Numbered from the stretch's first letter, positions 51,478 to 60,379 are shown. The stretch is 64,000 nucleotides of DNA from Verrucomicrobiia bacterium (GCA_019634635.1 JAHCBB010000010.1:124001-188000); one strand, 5' to 3'. Notes: a model not told the origin generated them from the letters alone. Numbers and translations: made by a program.

Positions 51478-52409
51478 CGGACTCCTTTCACCCGCGTCTT
51501 GATGCCGTAAACGGCGGGTCCCGCGGTGATGAAGAGCAGGTCGCGATCGGCGCCTCCAAAGGTGACGTTGGCGGTCCAGCCCTCGGGGACATCCACCTGT
51601 TCGATCTTGCGGCCCTCCGCGTTGAACACCGAGACCCCGCGACCGGTGAGGTACACATTCCCCTCGACGTCCAGGGTCATGCCGTCCGATCCCAACTCGC
51701 AGAACAGGCGCTTGTCCATCAGTTGCCCGTCCGGACCGATCGCATACGCGTAGGTGCGTCCCGCCCCGATGTCCGCGACGTAGAGCGTCCGGCCATCCGG
51801 CGTGCCGATGATGCCGTTCGGCTGCTTGAGGTCGGTGGCCACGGGTTGGGGCGTGCCGCCGGGCTTCAACAGATACACGTACTGTCCGGCCTGCTGCGGG
51901 GCCGGGTCGCGTTTCCAGTAGGGACGCCGGTAGAGCGGGTCAGTGAAATACACCTGGCCGTCCGGATGAATCCAGAGGTCGTTGGGGCCGTTGAGCAGTT
52001 TGCCGTCGTGGTCGCGCACCAGAACGCCGATCTGCCGGTCGGGGGAAATGGACCACAGCTCGTTCCTGTCGTCTGCGCACGCCAGCAGGTTGCCTGCCCG
52101 GTCAAAGGCCATGCCGTTGGCACGGCCTGCCGGTCGCAGCCAGTCCGTGAAGGTGCCGGTCGCGGCGTCCCAGCGGACGATCCGGTCGTTGGGCTGGTCG
52201 GTGAAGTAGACGTTGCCGTGCGCGTCCGCGGCGGGGCCCTCGGTGAACAGGTAGCCGTCACCGAGTTTTTTCAGGGTCGCGCCCGGGGCCACAACGCCGT
52301 CGTCGGCTGCCAGGCCCAGGCCCAGGACCAGGCCCGACGCCAGCAGGCAACCCGCAATCAGAACGGAAGGGACCTGAGGGAACTTGAATGGGAATTGGTT
52401 TGCGGCCAT
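51474..52409 (-). CDS. SMP-30/gluconolactonase-like protein, exported
   Basis: 311 residues from the ATG at 52409 (an ATG at 52418 would add three). Signal-like segment SVLIAGCLLASGLVLGLGLA. The six-bladed propeller has the family motifs LFTEGPAADAHGNVYFTD, RANGMAFDRAGNLLAC, LNGPNDLWIHPDGQVYFTD, QPNGIIGTPDGRTLYVAD and GSDGMTLDVEGNVYLTG, including Glu, Asn and Asp metal ligands. Members hydrolyse sugar lactones. It lies 75 bases after the sigma-factor gene and is joined to the PHP gene by an ATGA overlap. Confidence 0.9.
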   Translation of the reverse strand: MAANQFPFKFPQVPSVLIAGCLLASGLVLGLGLAADDGVVAPGATLKKLGDGYLFTEGPAADAHGNVYFTDQPNDRIVRWDAATGTFTDWLRPAGRANGMAFDRAGNLLACADDRNELWSISPDRQIGVLVRDHDGKLLNGPNDLWIHPDGQVYFTDPLYRRPYWKRDPAPQQAGQYVYLLKPGGTPQPVATDLKQPNGIIGTPDGRTLYVADIGAGRTYAYAIGPDGQLMDKRLFCELGSDGMTLDVEGNVYLTGRGVSVFNAEGRKIEQVDVPEGWTANVTFGGADRDLLFITAGPAVYGIKTRVKGVR

Positions 52410-52483
52410 GGCGTCCATCCTGTCCCGGCGGAGCCCCCGCCGGCAACCGCGGTTTGGATGGAATGCCTTGGGGGGACGCGCGG

Positions 52484-53197
52484 TCAGGACACCGTGACGA
52501 TGCCGCCGGTGGCCGCGTCCTCTGCTCCGGTGGCCAGCCCGGGGAGACCGGGCCTTCGACCGGGACCTTCCCGGGCGTGGGCGCCGCGTGGTCCGTGGGG
52601 CGCCCAGCGGCAAAGCCGGTCGCGAAGGATCCGCCGGGCATGATACAATCGGGATTCCACGGTGCGGGGCGGCACCCGGACGATCTCGGCGGTCTCCTTC
52701 ACGGTCTTGCCGTGATAATCCACGAGCAGCACCGCTTCGCGCATTTCCGGGCTCAACCCCTCGATGGCCCTGCGGACCGCCTCGCCGATCTCCGCGGTGG
52801 CGGCGGCATCGGAAGGCGTCCGCGCCGGCCCCGGCAGGACCTCCTCGGGCGGCCGGTTGTCCCGCGTGGTCAGCGAATCCAATGGCGTCTCGGGATGCCG
52901 CTGGCGCCACCGGAGATGGTTGCGCCCGAGGTTGCCCGCGATGGTGAACACCCAGGCGCAGAAATTGGCATCCGAGCGGAAGGTCTCCCGAGCCCGGAAC
53001 ACGCGGACGAACGTTTCCTGAGCCAGGTCGCGGGCCTGCGCCTCGTCGCCGAGCAGTCGCACGAGGTAGTTGTAGATGGAAGCCCCGTGGCGCTCCATCA
53101 GTTCACCCATGGCGGTGTCGTCGCCCTCCGCAAGCCGGCGCATGGCCCTCCGGTCCAGATCCGGGAACAGGTCGTTACGGAACTCGTGCGCTGGCAT
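52484..53197 (-). CDS. ECF-type RNA polymerase sigma factor
   Basis: 237 residues from the ATG at 53197 (an ATG at 53209 is also in frame). Region 2 reads NYLVRLLGDEAQARDLAQET with FVRVFRARETFRSDANFCAW; region 4 reads LSPEMREAVLLVDYHGKTVK with ETAEIVRVPPRTVESRLYHA. The last 40 residues are a Gly/Pro/Arg-rich tail without a known domain. It overlaps the end of the sensor gene. Gene order (anti-sigma candidate, sensor, sigma) matches cnrYXH, so release by a periplasmic signal is likely. Confidence 0.92.
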   Translation of the reverse strand: MPAHEFRNDLFPDLDRRAMRRLAEGDDTAMGELMERHGASIYNYLVRLLGDEAQARDLAQETFVRVFRARETFRSDANFCAWVFTIAGNLGRNHLRWRQRHPETPLDSLTTRDNRPPEEVLPGPARTPSDAAATAEIGEAVRRAIEGLSPEMREAVLLVDYHGKTVKETAEIVRVPPRTVESRLYHARRILRDRLCRWAPHGPRGAHAREGPGRRPGLPGLATGAEDAATGGIVTVS

Positions 53198-53660
53198 GAT
53201 TGGAGGCAAGATAGGAGGCGTCGGGATTCAGGCCAAGAATGTGCCGCTCCACCTCCCGCACGTAGCGATCCTGGAGCGCCGGATCCAGGAGGGGGCGGAT
53301 GGTTCGGACGTGATGGAGAACCGCGACCTGCATTTCGGCGCGGAGTCCATCAAGATGACGGATGGCGTCCGCAAGCGCCGGCCCGCCATCCCTGGAGGGG
53401 TCGTGTGCGAGCGCATGCACCTCGCGCTCGGCACTCCGGATCTGGGACACCAGTTCGCGCGTCGCCTCGCGATGACGCCGGTGCAGGTCGCGGGCCTTTT
53501 CGAGCCCCTCGCCCTGCAATCCGAAATCGTCGGTCAGCCAGGCGAGTTCGTCCGTGGACACGCGGGATGCCCCCCAACGGTCCGTCGCCTGAAAGGAGAC
53601 CACCAGGGTGGCGATCACCAGGACGAGGAAGGCAGAAAACTGTAGGCCGGGGCGGTTCAC
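53175..53660 (-). CDS. Periplasmic heavy-metal-sensor-like protein (CnrX/Spy-like fold)
   Basis: 161 residues with an N-terminal membrane anchor (FSAFLVLVIATLVVSFQA) and a helical periplasmic domain with DFGLQGEGLEKARDLHRRHR, DGLRAEMQVAVLHHVRTIRP and LLDPALQDRYVREVERHILG. The spaced His and the Met/His segments resemble the Metal_resist (CnrX) family, whose members bind metals and pass the signal to an anti-sigma factor. Its ATG overlaps the stop of the upstream 113-residue gene (ATGA). Metal and signal are not determined. Confidence 0.78.
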   Translation of the reverse strand: MNRPGLQFSAFLVLVIATLVVSFQATDRWGASRVSTDELAWLTDDFGLQGEGLEKARDLHRRHREATRELVSQIRSAEREVHALAHDPSRDGGPALADAIRHLDGLRAEMQVAVLHHVRTIRPLLDPALQDRYVREVERHILGLNPDASYLASNHASARVP

Positions 53661-53998
53661 GGCACGCGGTAGTGGTGGTGGGTGGGATCAAGGGATGCCA
53701 GGTAGCGTACTTCCTCCTGGGCCAGCCGGTGGCGGAACCCCTCGCGCCATCCGGTGAGGCCACCGATGACCAGCGCCGTTCCGAGAACTGCGGCCGCGGG
53801 GACGGGACGCCACAGCCAGTTGAGGCACCGGAGGAGCCATCCCTCCCCGGCCTCACGCGATTCGAGGCCAATGCGGTAGGTCACGCGCCCCTCGAAGCCC
53901 GGGGGCAGGGGGAGGTCGGGCCAGCGGGACCTCAGCAGTTCCGGCAGCCAGTCGTCCCCGGGACCCGGGTTGGCGGACGCATCGGGCGATGGATTCAT
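53657..53998 (-). CDS. Single-pass membrane protein, anti-sigma factor candidate
   Basis: 113 residues. A cytoplasmic part of about 65 residues (WLPELLRSRWPDLPLPPGFE) precedes one helix (VPAAAVLGTALVIGGLTG) and a short periplasmic tail ending THHHYRVP, a His cluster that could bind metal. Size, topology and place match CnrY, the anti-sigma factor of cnrYXH, although no sequence match to CnrY is visible. The call rests on context. Confidence 0.6.
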   Translation of the reverse strand: MNPSPDASANPGPGDDWLPELLRSRWPDLPLPPGFEGRVTYRIGLESREAGEGWLLRCLNWLWRPVPAAAVLGTALVIGGLTGWREGFRHRLAQEEVRYLASLDPTHHHYRVP

Positions 53999-54038
53999 CG
54001 GGGGGCGTTTCAGTTCTGCAGTTCTGGAAAAGGCGAAG

Positions 54039-54064
54039 ACGGGGCCGGCGTCGGCCGGCCCCGT
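54039..54064 (-). terminator. Hairpin after the small secreted protein gene, weak terminator candidate
   Basis: An 11-bp perfect stem (54039-54049 with 54054-54064) and a four-base loop, lying 19 bases downstream of the 54083 stop on the minus strand. No T run follows directly, so it could be an attenuator that sets the ratio between the small protein and the sigma operon. Confidence 0.45.
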
Positions 54065-54082
54065 TGAAGCGGGACACGGTGG

Positions 54083-54403
54083 CTATTTGCGGACCACCTG
54101 CGGCCCCTCGGAGGCGCCCCGATCCATCATCCCGGGGAACACCACGCGGGCCTTCGGCGAGCCGAGCACCACACCGCGATGGAGCCGGTCCTGCTCCACC
54201 CCCTGCATCCGCGGCGTCACCGCCGCGATCGCCTTGGGAGAAGCCGTCTCGACTCCGCGGCCCAGCGAATCCCCGGTCACCCCGGCCATGGTCCGGGGCT
54301 GCAGGGACCGGGCCTTCGGGGACAGGGCATCGCTGGCCTGCACGCCGGAGAACAGGGTTGAGGTGACGAAGGCCAAGAGGCCCAGTTTCAGGACGGGTTT
54401 CAT
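54083..54403 (-). CDS. Small secreted protein upstream of the sigma operon
   Basis: 106 residues with a clear signal peptide (LKLGLLAFVTSTLFSGVQA). The mature part is basic, without Cys, and carries the short text SPKA three times (ALSPKARSL, ETASPKAIA, VLGSPKARV). No family was recognised. It is 84 bases before the anti-sigma candidate on the same strand, with a hairpin in between, so it may be a target or partner of the system. Confidence 0.65.
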   Translation of the reverse strand: MKPVLKLGLLAFVTSTLFSGVQASDALSPKARSLQPRTMAGVTGDSLGRGVETASPKAIAAVTPRMQGVEQDRLHRGVVLGSPKARVVFPGMMDRGASEGPQVVRK

Positions 54404-54565
54404 ATCAGGGTTCTGGTTCTGTGGGGCTTCAGTGCCCCTACACCTCCAACTACCCCGCGGGTGCGGAAATCACTCATGGGAATCCGCCGAATCCGGGGGG
54501 CGTCCGGGTGCCGGACGCCATTGGGGGCTTGCCATGGATGCTCCGGACAGGTGGGAATCAACGAC

Positions 54566-55516
54566 ATGAAGCAGATTCTGGGGAAGTGGGTGTGTCTCGT
54601 GGCGTCCGGCGGTTGCCTGATGTCGGCGGAGTTGCGACTCGGAATGGTCGGGCTCGACACCTCCCATGTGACCGCGTTCACCGAGATCCTGAACGACCCG
54701 GCCGCCAGGGGGCATGTGTCCGGGGCGAAGGTCGTTGCCGGATTCAAGGGCGGCAGCCCGGACATTGAATCCAGCTGGAGCCGTGTGGACGGCTACACGC
54801 AGACGCTTCAGGACCGCTACGGGGTCACGATCTACGACTCGATCCCGGAGCTGTGCCGCCACGTGGATGCGGTGCTCATCGAGAGCGTGGATGGACGTCC
54901 GCATCTCGAGCAGGCGCGTGCGGTCATTGCCGCGCGCAAGCCGTTGTATGTGGACAAGCCCATGGCCGGCACGCTGGCCGACGTGAAGGAGATCTTCCGG
55001 CTTGCCGCCGAGGCCGGTGTGCCGGTGTTCAGCGCCTCGTCGCTCCGCTTCGCGACCAACACCCTGGCCGCACGGGCCGGGGCGATCGGCACCGTGACCA
55101 ACGCCGTCGCTTCGAGCCCGGCCCACCTTGAGAAAACGCACCCGGACCTCTTCTGGTACGGGATCCACGGCGTGGAGGCCCTGTATACCGTCATGGGGAC
55201 CGGATGCGAGCGGGTGCGCCGCGGCACGAATGCCTCCGGAGGAATCGAGGTGGTGGGGACGTGGAAGGGGGGGCGCACCGGGACCTTCACCGAGGGCCAG
55301 GGCTATTCCGGCATGGCCCACGGCACCGGCGGCAGTCTCCCGGTGGGCTCCTATGACGGCTATGCACCGCTGGTTGCTGCCATCGTGAAATTCTTCCAGA
55401 CCGGCATCGCGCCGGTGGCGCCTGACGAGACCCTTGAGATTTTCACCTTCATGGAGGCCGCAGACGAGAGCAGGCGGCGCGGCGGCGCCGAGGTCCGGCT
55501 GGACGAAGTGCGCTAA
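54566..55516 (+). CDS. Gfo/Idh/MocA family oxidoreductase, exported
   Basis: 316 residues from the ATG at 54566. A short leader (WVCLVASGGCLMSAELR) precedes the N-terminal Rossmann part, where the dinucleotide loop reads LGMVGLDTSHVTAFTE, unlike the usual GxGxxG. The middle has VDAVLIESVDGRPH, IAARKPLYVDKPMAGTLADV with the conserved Glu/Asp-Lys-Pro pattern, and YGIHGVEALYTVMG. Such proteins reduce or oxidise sugars and cyclitols with NAD(P); the changed loop may mean altered cofactor binding. It is convergent with altronate dehydratase (15 bases between). Confidence 0.85.
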   Translation: MKQILGKWVCLVASGGCLMSAELRLGMVGLDTSHVTAFTEILNDPAARGHVSGAKVVAGFKGGSPDIESSWSRVDGYTQTLQDRYGVTIYDSIPELCRHVDAVLIESVDGRPHLEQARAVIAARKPLYVDKPMAGTLADVKEIFRLAAEAGVPVFSASSLRFATNTLAARAGAIGTVTNAVASSPAHLEKTHPDLFWYGIHGVEALYTVMGTGCERVRRGTNASGGIEVVGTWKGGRTGTFTEGQGYSGMAHGTGGSLPVGSYDGYAPLVAAIVKFFQTGIAPVAPDETLEIFTFMEAADESRRRGGAEVRLDEVR

Positions 55517-55531
55517 CCGGGGATCGGGGGG

Positions 55532-57079
55532 TCACAGCGTGGGACCCAGAATCCAGGGGGCGAATTCCTCGTCGCCGATGCCCTGGAGTTCGCTCTTCGT
55601 GCGCTCTCCGCCGGCGACCGAAAGGATCTTCTCGAAGATCCGCCGTCCAACCTCCTCGACCGTCTCGGTGCCATCCAGAATCGTCCCTGCATTCAGGTCC
55701 ATGTCTTCGTGCATCCAGTCGTACAGGGTGGTGTTGGTCGCGACCTTGATGCACGGCATCGGCTTGCAGCCATACACGCTGCCCCGTCCGGTGGTGAACA
55801 CCCCGACCGTACAGCCACCGCAAACCAGTCCGGTCATGCTCACGGGATCAAATCCGGGGGTGTCCATGAAGGCGAGGCCCGGACCCGGAACCGGCTCCGC
55901 GTACCGATGGACGGCCGTCAGGGGTGCCTGCCCACCCTTGGCAAGTGCCCCAAGGCTCTTCTCGTAGATGGTGGTCAGGCCTCCGGCCTTGTTGCCAACG
56001 CTTGGGTTGTTGTCAATCGAGGCACCGTGCATCCGGGCATGTTCCTCCCACCAGCGGATCCGCTCCATCAACTGTTCCGCGATCTCCGGGCGGAGGGCGC
56101 GTCGGGTGAGCAGGTGCTCCGCCCCGTAGATCTCCGGGGTTTCGGCCAGCACGCTGGTGCCGCCATGCCGGATCAGGGCGTCACTGGCCACGCCGAGCGC
56201 CGGGTTGGCGGTGATGCCGCTGGCGCCATCGGAACCGCCACAGTTCAGGGCCAGCACCAGTGTCGAGACGGGCAAGGGTTCGCGGCGCATGGCATTTGCG
56301 GCGGGCAGGAGGCGCGCGACGGCCTCGACGCCCGACTCGATCGTTCGCGCCATGCCACCTTTGGCCTGGATGGTCATCACGGCGGACGGCACCGCCCCGG
56401 GGGCGTCGGGTTCGAGTCGGAATTCCCGGACGAGCCGCTCGACCTGGTTCACCTCGCAGCCCAGTCCGATGAGCACGAAGGCGGCGATGTTGGGATGACG
56501 TGCAATGCCGGCCAGCACCCGTTGAAGCTGGCGCGTGGGTTCATCCTCGGGCATGGCACAGCCGCTTTTGTGGGTGAACGCCACCACGCCGTCCACGCCC
56601 GGGAACTCCCGGGCAAACTCCGGCCCGCTGAAGCGTCCAGCCACATAGCGCGACACCGACGCCGAGCAGTTCACACTGGAGAGGACCGCGACATAGTTCC
56701 GCGTGCCGGCGCGCCCTCCGGGGCGCGCATAGCCGGGGAAGGTACGTCCCGATCCCGGCGGGAGGGCCTCCAGCGGGCGGGCGTCGGTCGCGGTGGCGGC
56801 GCTCCTGGGGAAATCGCGGGCCTCCAGATTGTGCAGGTGGACGTGATCCCCGGGTCGCAGGTCGCATCGCGCAAAGCCGATGATCTGGCCGTATTTGCGC
56901 ACGGCTTCTCCCTCGCGGACGGCGCGGACGCACAGTTTGTGGCCGCGGCCAACGGCTTCCGGGAGTTGGATCAACGAGCCGTCCAACAGGATATCGGTGC
57001 CCGCGGCCAGCGGTTGCCGGGCGACCGCGACGTCATCGTCGGGATGCAGGCGCAGGGCCACATTCGAAAGCGGTGTCAC
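55532..57079 (-). CDS. uxaA: Altronate dehydratase
   Basis: 515 residues. Removes water from D-altronate to give 2-keto-3-deoxygluconate in galacturonate breakdown. The N-terminal SAF domain (LHPDDDVAVARQPLAAGTDI) precedes the UxaA body with GYARPGGRAGTRNYVAVLSS, THKSGCAMPEDEPTRQLQRV, LALNCGGSDGASGITANPAL, EHLLTRRALRPEIAEQ and CGGCTVGVFTTGRG. The conserved Cys residues for iron binding are present. It fits the neighbourhood of lactonase, PHP hydrolase and sugar-isomerase-like genes. Other UxaA-like dehydratases (galactarate, D-arabinonate) are possible. Confidence 0.9.
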   Translation of the reverse strand: MTPLSNVALRLHPDDDVAVARQPLAAGTDILLDGSLIQLPEAVGRGHKLCVRAVREGEAVRKYGQIIGFARCDLRPGDHVHLHNLEARDFPRSAATATDARPLEALPPGSGRTFPGYARPGGRAGTRNYVAVLSSVNCSASVSRYVAGRFSGPEFAREFPGVDGVVAFTHKSGCAMPEDEPTRQLQRVLAGIARHPNIAAFVLIGLGCEVNQVERLVREFRLEPDAPGAVPSAVMTIQAKGGMARTIESGVEAVARLLPAANAMRREPLPVSTLVLALNCGGSDGASGITANPALGVASDALIRHGGTSVLAETPEIYGAEHLLTRRALRPEIAEQLMERIRWWEEHARMHGASIDNNPSVGNKAGGLTTIYEKSLGALAKGGQAPLTAVHRYAEPVPGPGLAFMDTPGFDPVSMTGLVCGGCTVGVFTTGRGSVYGCKPMPCIKVATNTTLYDWMHEDMDLNAGTILDGTETVEEVGRRIFEKILSVAGGERTKSELQGIGDEEFAPWILGPTL

Positions 57080-57243
57080 TGCGAAGGGTATACTCCGCCG
57101 CCGCGCTGGCGGGAATCCCGGGCGTCATCGAACAGCGCCCGCGAGGGGACGATGGCCCGGGCGTGTTGCCGTCCCGGATCAGGTCCGGACCCGCGACGGG
57201 TCGGGTCGCCATGCGGTCCGGGCCGTGGCGAAGTTCCCGGAGC

Positions 57244-57972
57244 TCAACTCCCGGACATACGCCCCATGGACGGGCAGAGGGCCCGGAGTTCGCATGCGCC
57301 ACAATCCGGGCGTCTCGCGAAACAGCGGCGGCGTCCGTGCCAGATTAACTGGTGGCTGAAGTCCGTCCATTCCTCCCGGGGCACCAGCGGGATCAGCTCC
57401 TGTTCAATGTGCTCCGGTCGTTTTCCGGTCGCGAGACGGAGGCGTCCGGCCAGGCGCGCCACATGGGTGTCCACCACGATGCCGGATGCGATGCCAAAGG
57501 CGTTTCCGAGCACCACATTCGCGGTCTTGCGCCCGACCCCCGCGAGTGCCGTGAGGGCTTCCAGGGTCGTCGGGACCTCTCCGTCGTGATGGCGGACGAG
57601 CGCCCGGCAGGCCTCGCGGAGGTTCCTCGCCTTGTTGCGAAACAGCCCGAGGGTCCGGATCTCCGCCGCGATGTCCTCCACCGGGGCCGTGGCGTAGGCT
57701 TCCGCGTTGGGAAACCTCCGGAACAGCCCCGGCGTCACCCGGTTGACCTGACGGTCGGCGCACTGGGCGGAGAGGATCGTGGCCACGAGCAGCTCGAGGG
57801 GCGTTCGAAAGACCAGTTCGCAATGGGCGTCGGGATAGGTGGCGCGAAGCACCCCCCGGATGCGATCCGCCCGCTCGCGGCGCTGAATTCGAGTTTCACG
57901 CGGCACCGCGGGGCGATACCTTGAAAAGGGTCCGCCGCCAAGGCCTCCGGGCGGCCCATTCTGGGCTTGCAA
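57244..57972 (-). CDS. nth: Endonuclease III
   Basis: DNA glycosylase/AP lyase for oxidised pyrimidines. 242 residues. The helix-hairpin-helix reads LTALAGVGRKTANVVLGNAF with catalytic Lys149; the catalytic Asp168 is in GIVVDTHVARLAGRL. The [4Fe-4S] ligands are Cys217, Cys224, Cys227 and Cys233 (C-x6-C-x2-C-x5-C). The N-terminal 30 residues are extra compared with E. coli Nth, so a later non-ATG start is possible. Divergent from the pilT-like gene with 39 bases between. Confidence 0.95.
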   Translation of the reverse strand: MQAQNGPPGGLGGGPFSRYRPAVPRETRIQRRERADRIRGVLRATYPDAHCELVFRTPLELLVATILSAQCADRQVNRVTPGLFRRFPNAEAYATAPVEDIAAEIRTLGLFRNKARNLREACRALVRHHDGEVPTTLEALTALAGVGRKTANVVLGNAFGIASGIVVDTHVARLAGRLRLATGKRPEHIEQELIPLVPREEWTDFSHQLIWHGRRRCFARRPDCGACELRALCPSMGRMSGS

Positions 57973-58011
57973 ATGTTACGTCCGTAAACAATTCTCAGTC
58001 CGCTCGCAACC

Positions 58012-59133
58012 ATGGAACAGGTTCTCCCAGGCACACGGTTGTCGCGTCTGCTGAGCTGGTGCGAGGCCAGGCGCGCCTCGGACCTGCATATGCGGACCGG
58101 GCTGCCGCACCGGATCCGGGTGGACGGCCGGCTGGAGACGGTTCGGGTCGAGGACTTCGCGCCGTTGGATTCCCTGGCGCTGAATTCGTGGCTGCTGGAC
58201 TGCTTCTCCGGGGAACTGGTGACCCGGGTGCTCCGTGAGCGGGAATTCGACGCGAGTTTCTACCACGGCGAGGTCCGCTACCGGGCCAACTTCAGCAAAC
58301 AGCGCGGCAGCCAGTCGTGTTCCTTCCGCCTGGTGCCCCAGCACCGGATGAAGCTGGAGGATTTGCAGCTGCCCGACTCCCTGCTGGACCTGCTGGACGA
58401 CCCGCGCGGCCTCGTGCTGGTCACCGGGCCGACGGGCCAGGGGAAGAGCACCACCCTGCGCGCCCTGCTGCAGCAGATGAACGAGCACTCGGCCCGGCGC
58501 ATCGTGACCGTGGAGGATCCCATCGAGTACGTGTTCACCGATGAGAGTTCGCATTTCGAGCAGCGCGAGGTGGGCATTGACACGGCGACCTTCGCCGACG
58601 GCATTCGGAACGCGATGCGGCAGGATCCAAACGTGATCTTCGTTGGTGAGATTCGCGACCGCGACAGCATCTGGGCCGCGATGCAGGCGGCGGAAACGGG
58701 TCACCTGGTGATGACCACGCTGCATGCCGATTCGGTGGCCCAGGCCATCGGGCGGATCCGGGAATTCTACCCCGCGGATGAGAAGGACAACATCAGCTCG
58801 CTGCTGTCGCGCAACCTGAACGCGATCATCTGTCAGCGCCTGATTCCAAACGTGGAGGGCACCCGGACGCCCTGCCTGGAGCTGCTCCGTCGCGACGCCG
58901 GGGTCCAGGAGGCGATCCGGGAGAACGAACTCCATGTGCTGACCGGCATCATCGAATCGGCCAACCATGTGGGCATGCACTCCTTTGACCAGTACCTCCA
59001 GGAACTGCTGGCGGCGGGCATCGTGTCCGAGGAGGTGGCCCGCACCTACGCCATCAACCGCCAGCGGCTGGATCTGGCCCTCCGCGGCATCGTGATGTCC
59101 CAGCCGATCCTGGAGCCCGACCCCAACCGCTGA
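58012..59133 (+). CDS. pilT: PilT/PilU-family pilus retraction ATPase
   Basis: 373 residues. Walker A is GPTGQGKST (residues 139-147); the Asp box is TVEDPIEYVFTD, Walker B is NVIFVGEIRDRDS, and the His box TGHLVMTTLHADS follows. The N-terminal PAS-like part starts EARRASDLHMRTGLPHRIRV. The C-terminal lacks long extensions. It drives type IV pilus retraction, or competence/adhesion if the pilus is of another type. PilT versus PilU is not resolved. Confidence 0.9.
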   Translation: MEQVLPGTRLSRLLSWCEARRASDLHMRTGLPHRIRVDGRLETVRVEDFAPLDSLALNSWLLDCFSGELVTRVLREREFDASFYHGEVRYRANFSKQRGSQSCSFRLVPQHRMKLEDLQLPDSLLDLLDDPRGLVLVTGPTGQGKSTTLRALLQQMNEHSARRIVTVEDPIEYVFTDESSHFEQREVGIDTATFADGIRNAMRQDPNVIFVGEIRDRDSIWAAMQAAETGHLVMTTLHADSVAQAIGRIREFYPADEKDNISSLLSRNLNAIICQRLIPNVEGTRTPCLELLRRDAGVQEAIRENELHVLTGIIESANHVGMHSFDQYLQELLAAGIVSEEVARTYAINRQRLDLALRGIVMSQPILEPDPNR

Positions 59134-59141
59134 ATCCCGCC

Positions 59142-59801
59142 GTGCTTGTCCTCCTGCGCATCGTCCTGACCACCACGTTTGTGCTCGTGCTCCACCGGGC
59201 ATCGGAGGAGTCGTCGGCCAATCTCAACAACGACGTCACCAACGCCGGCTGGTTTGCCCTGGCCGTCGTGGCCGGCTTTGCGGCGTCCCTCACCTGGGCC
59301 CCGTTGCTCGGCGAGATGGTGGCGGGTCCGGTCACCGGCCTCATGAAGGACGGATCGCCGTCCACCGCAAATTCGTGGCTGATCTCGTGGGCACGCCATG
59401 CCGGGGCCCGTGGATGGCGGCGGACGGCGCTGGTGCTCGCGTTCGCGGACGGTGTGCTGCGTCCCCATCTGCCGGCGGCCTTTGTTCTCGGGATGAACAA
59501 CGCCCGCCCGTGTTCCCGTCTGGAGCGGCTCTTCGCCCGGGAAGTGTGGAAATTCAACCACATTGGCAACTGCATCCGCGCGCACGACATCCTTGCCCTG
59601 CGCCACGACTGCCGGCCGTCGGTGCATCCGGTGCCCGAGGTGAACCTTGCCCTGCTGGCCCACCTCAGGGAGCCGCCACCGGACGCGTTGCCCGTCACCC
59701 TGCAACCCGCCCCGCCCCCGCCTCCGTTGCAGCGGCGACGGTCCATCCGGCTCTTCGGAAGCGCCGACCGGGCGGCGGCGGACGTCGCCCCTCCGCCATG
59801 A
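59142..59801 (+). CDS. Hypothetical membrane protein
   Basis: 219 residues with GTG start, 8 bases after the pilT-like gene. Two hydrophobic segments (VLLRIVLTTTFVLVLH and GWFALAVVAGFAASLTWAPL) precede a polar part with LFAREVWKFNHIGNCIRAHD and a Pro-rich tail. No family was recognised. Its stop overlaps the start of the SNase-like gene (ATGA), so the two are coupled. Confidence 0.65.
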   Translation: MLVLLRIVLTTTFVLVLHRASEESSANLNNDVTNAGWFALAVVAGFAASLTWAPLLGEMVAGPVTGLMKDGSPSTANSWLISWARHAGARGWRRTALVLAFADGVLRPHLPAAFVLGMNNARPCSRLERLFAREVWKFNHIGNCIRAHDILALRHDCRPSVHPVPEVNLALLAHLREPPPDALPVTLQPAPPPPPLQRRRSIRLFGSADRAAADVAPPP

Positions 59802-60376
59802 GTCTTTTCCTCGCCCTCAACCGCCTCCTGCGGGCGCTGGTGGTTGGCTTGATGCTGCTCGGGGTCTGGATGCTCTGGGAGCGCCGAGAACGGGCGCGCC
59901 CGTGGCTGGATCTGTACGTGCTCTGGGAGGCCTGCGGCTACAAGGCGCCCCCGCCGGTGGACACCACGCCTGTGCTGGTGGTCAAAGTGCTGGCTGAAAA
60001 TGTGATCCAGGCCCGCGACACCAACAAGGTGGTGTGGAACGTGGGTCTCGAGGGACTTCGGGGTGCGGTGACCGACGGGGACACCCCCCGCCTGCGCAAG
60101 TTTGCCTATGCCACACAGACCAACCTGACCGGCCGCCTGGTGGGGCGCACGGTGGATCTGGCGATCACACAGACCTTGCCGGACCGCGTCGCCCGCGGGT
60201 TCGTGTATGAAGGGACCAATGCCTCCAGTCTCGCGCTGGAACTGGTGGCGTCCGGAAGGCTGCGCTGGGTGGAGGATTCGACGCGGATGCTGCCGTTGCG
60301 GGAGCAGGTGGCCCTTCGGGGTGCCGACCGGCGCGCGCGGGACGAAGGGCTCGGGCTGTGGGCGGGTTCGGAGTGA
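59798..60376 (+). CDS. Membrane-anchored SNase-like (thermonuclease-fold) protein
   Basis: 192 residues. One N-terminal helix (LLRALVVGLMLLGVWMLW) and an OB-type domain with VGRTVDLAITQTLPDRVARG, NASSLALELVASGRLRW and REQVALRGADRRARDEGLGL, typical for the end of SNase domains. Catalytic Arg and Glu residues of true thermonucleases could not be placed, so it may be non-catalytic. ATG overlaps the previous stop. Confidence 0.72.
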   Translation: MSLFLALNRLLRALVVGLMLLGVWMLWERRERARPWLDLYVLWEACGYKAPPPVDTTPVLVVKVLAENVIQARDTNKVVWNVGLEGLRGAVTDGDTPRLRKFAYATQTNLTGRLVGRTVDLAITQTLPDRVARGFVYEGTNASSLALELVASGRLRWVEDSTRMLPLREQVALRGADRRARDEGLGLWAGSE

Positions 60377-60379
60377 CCA

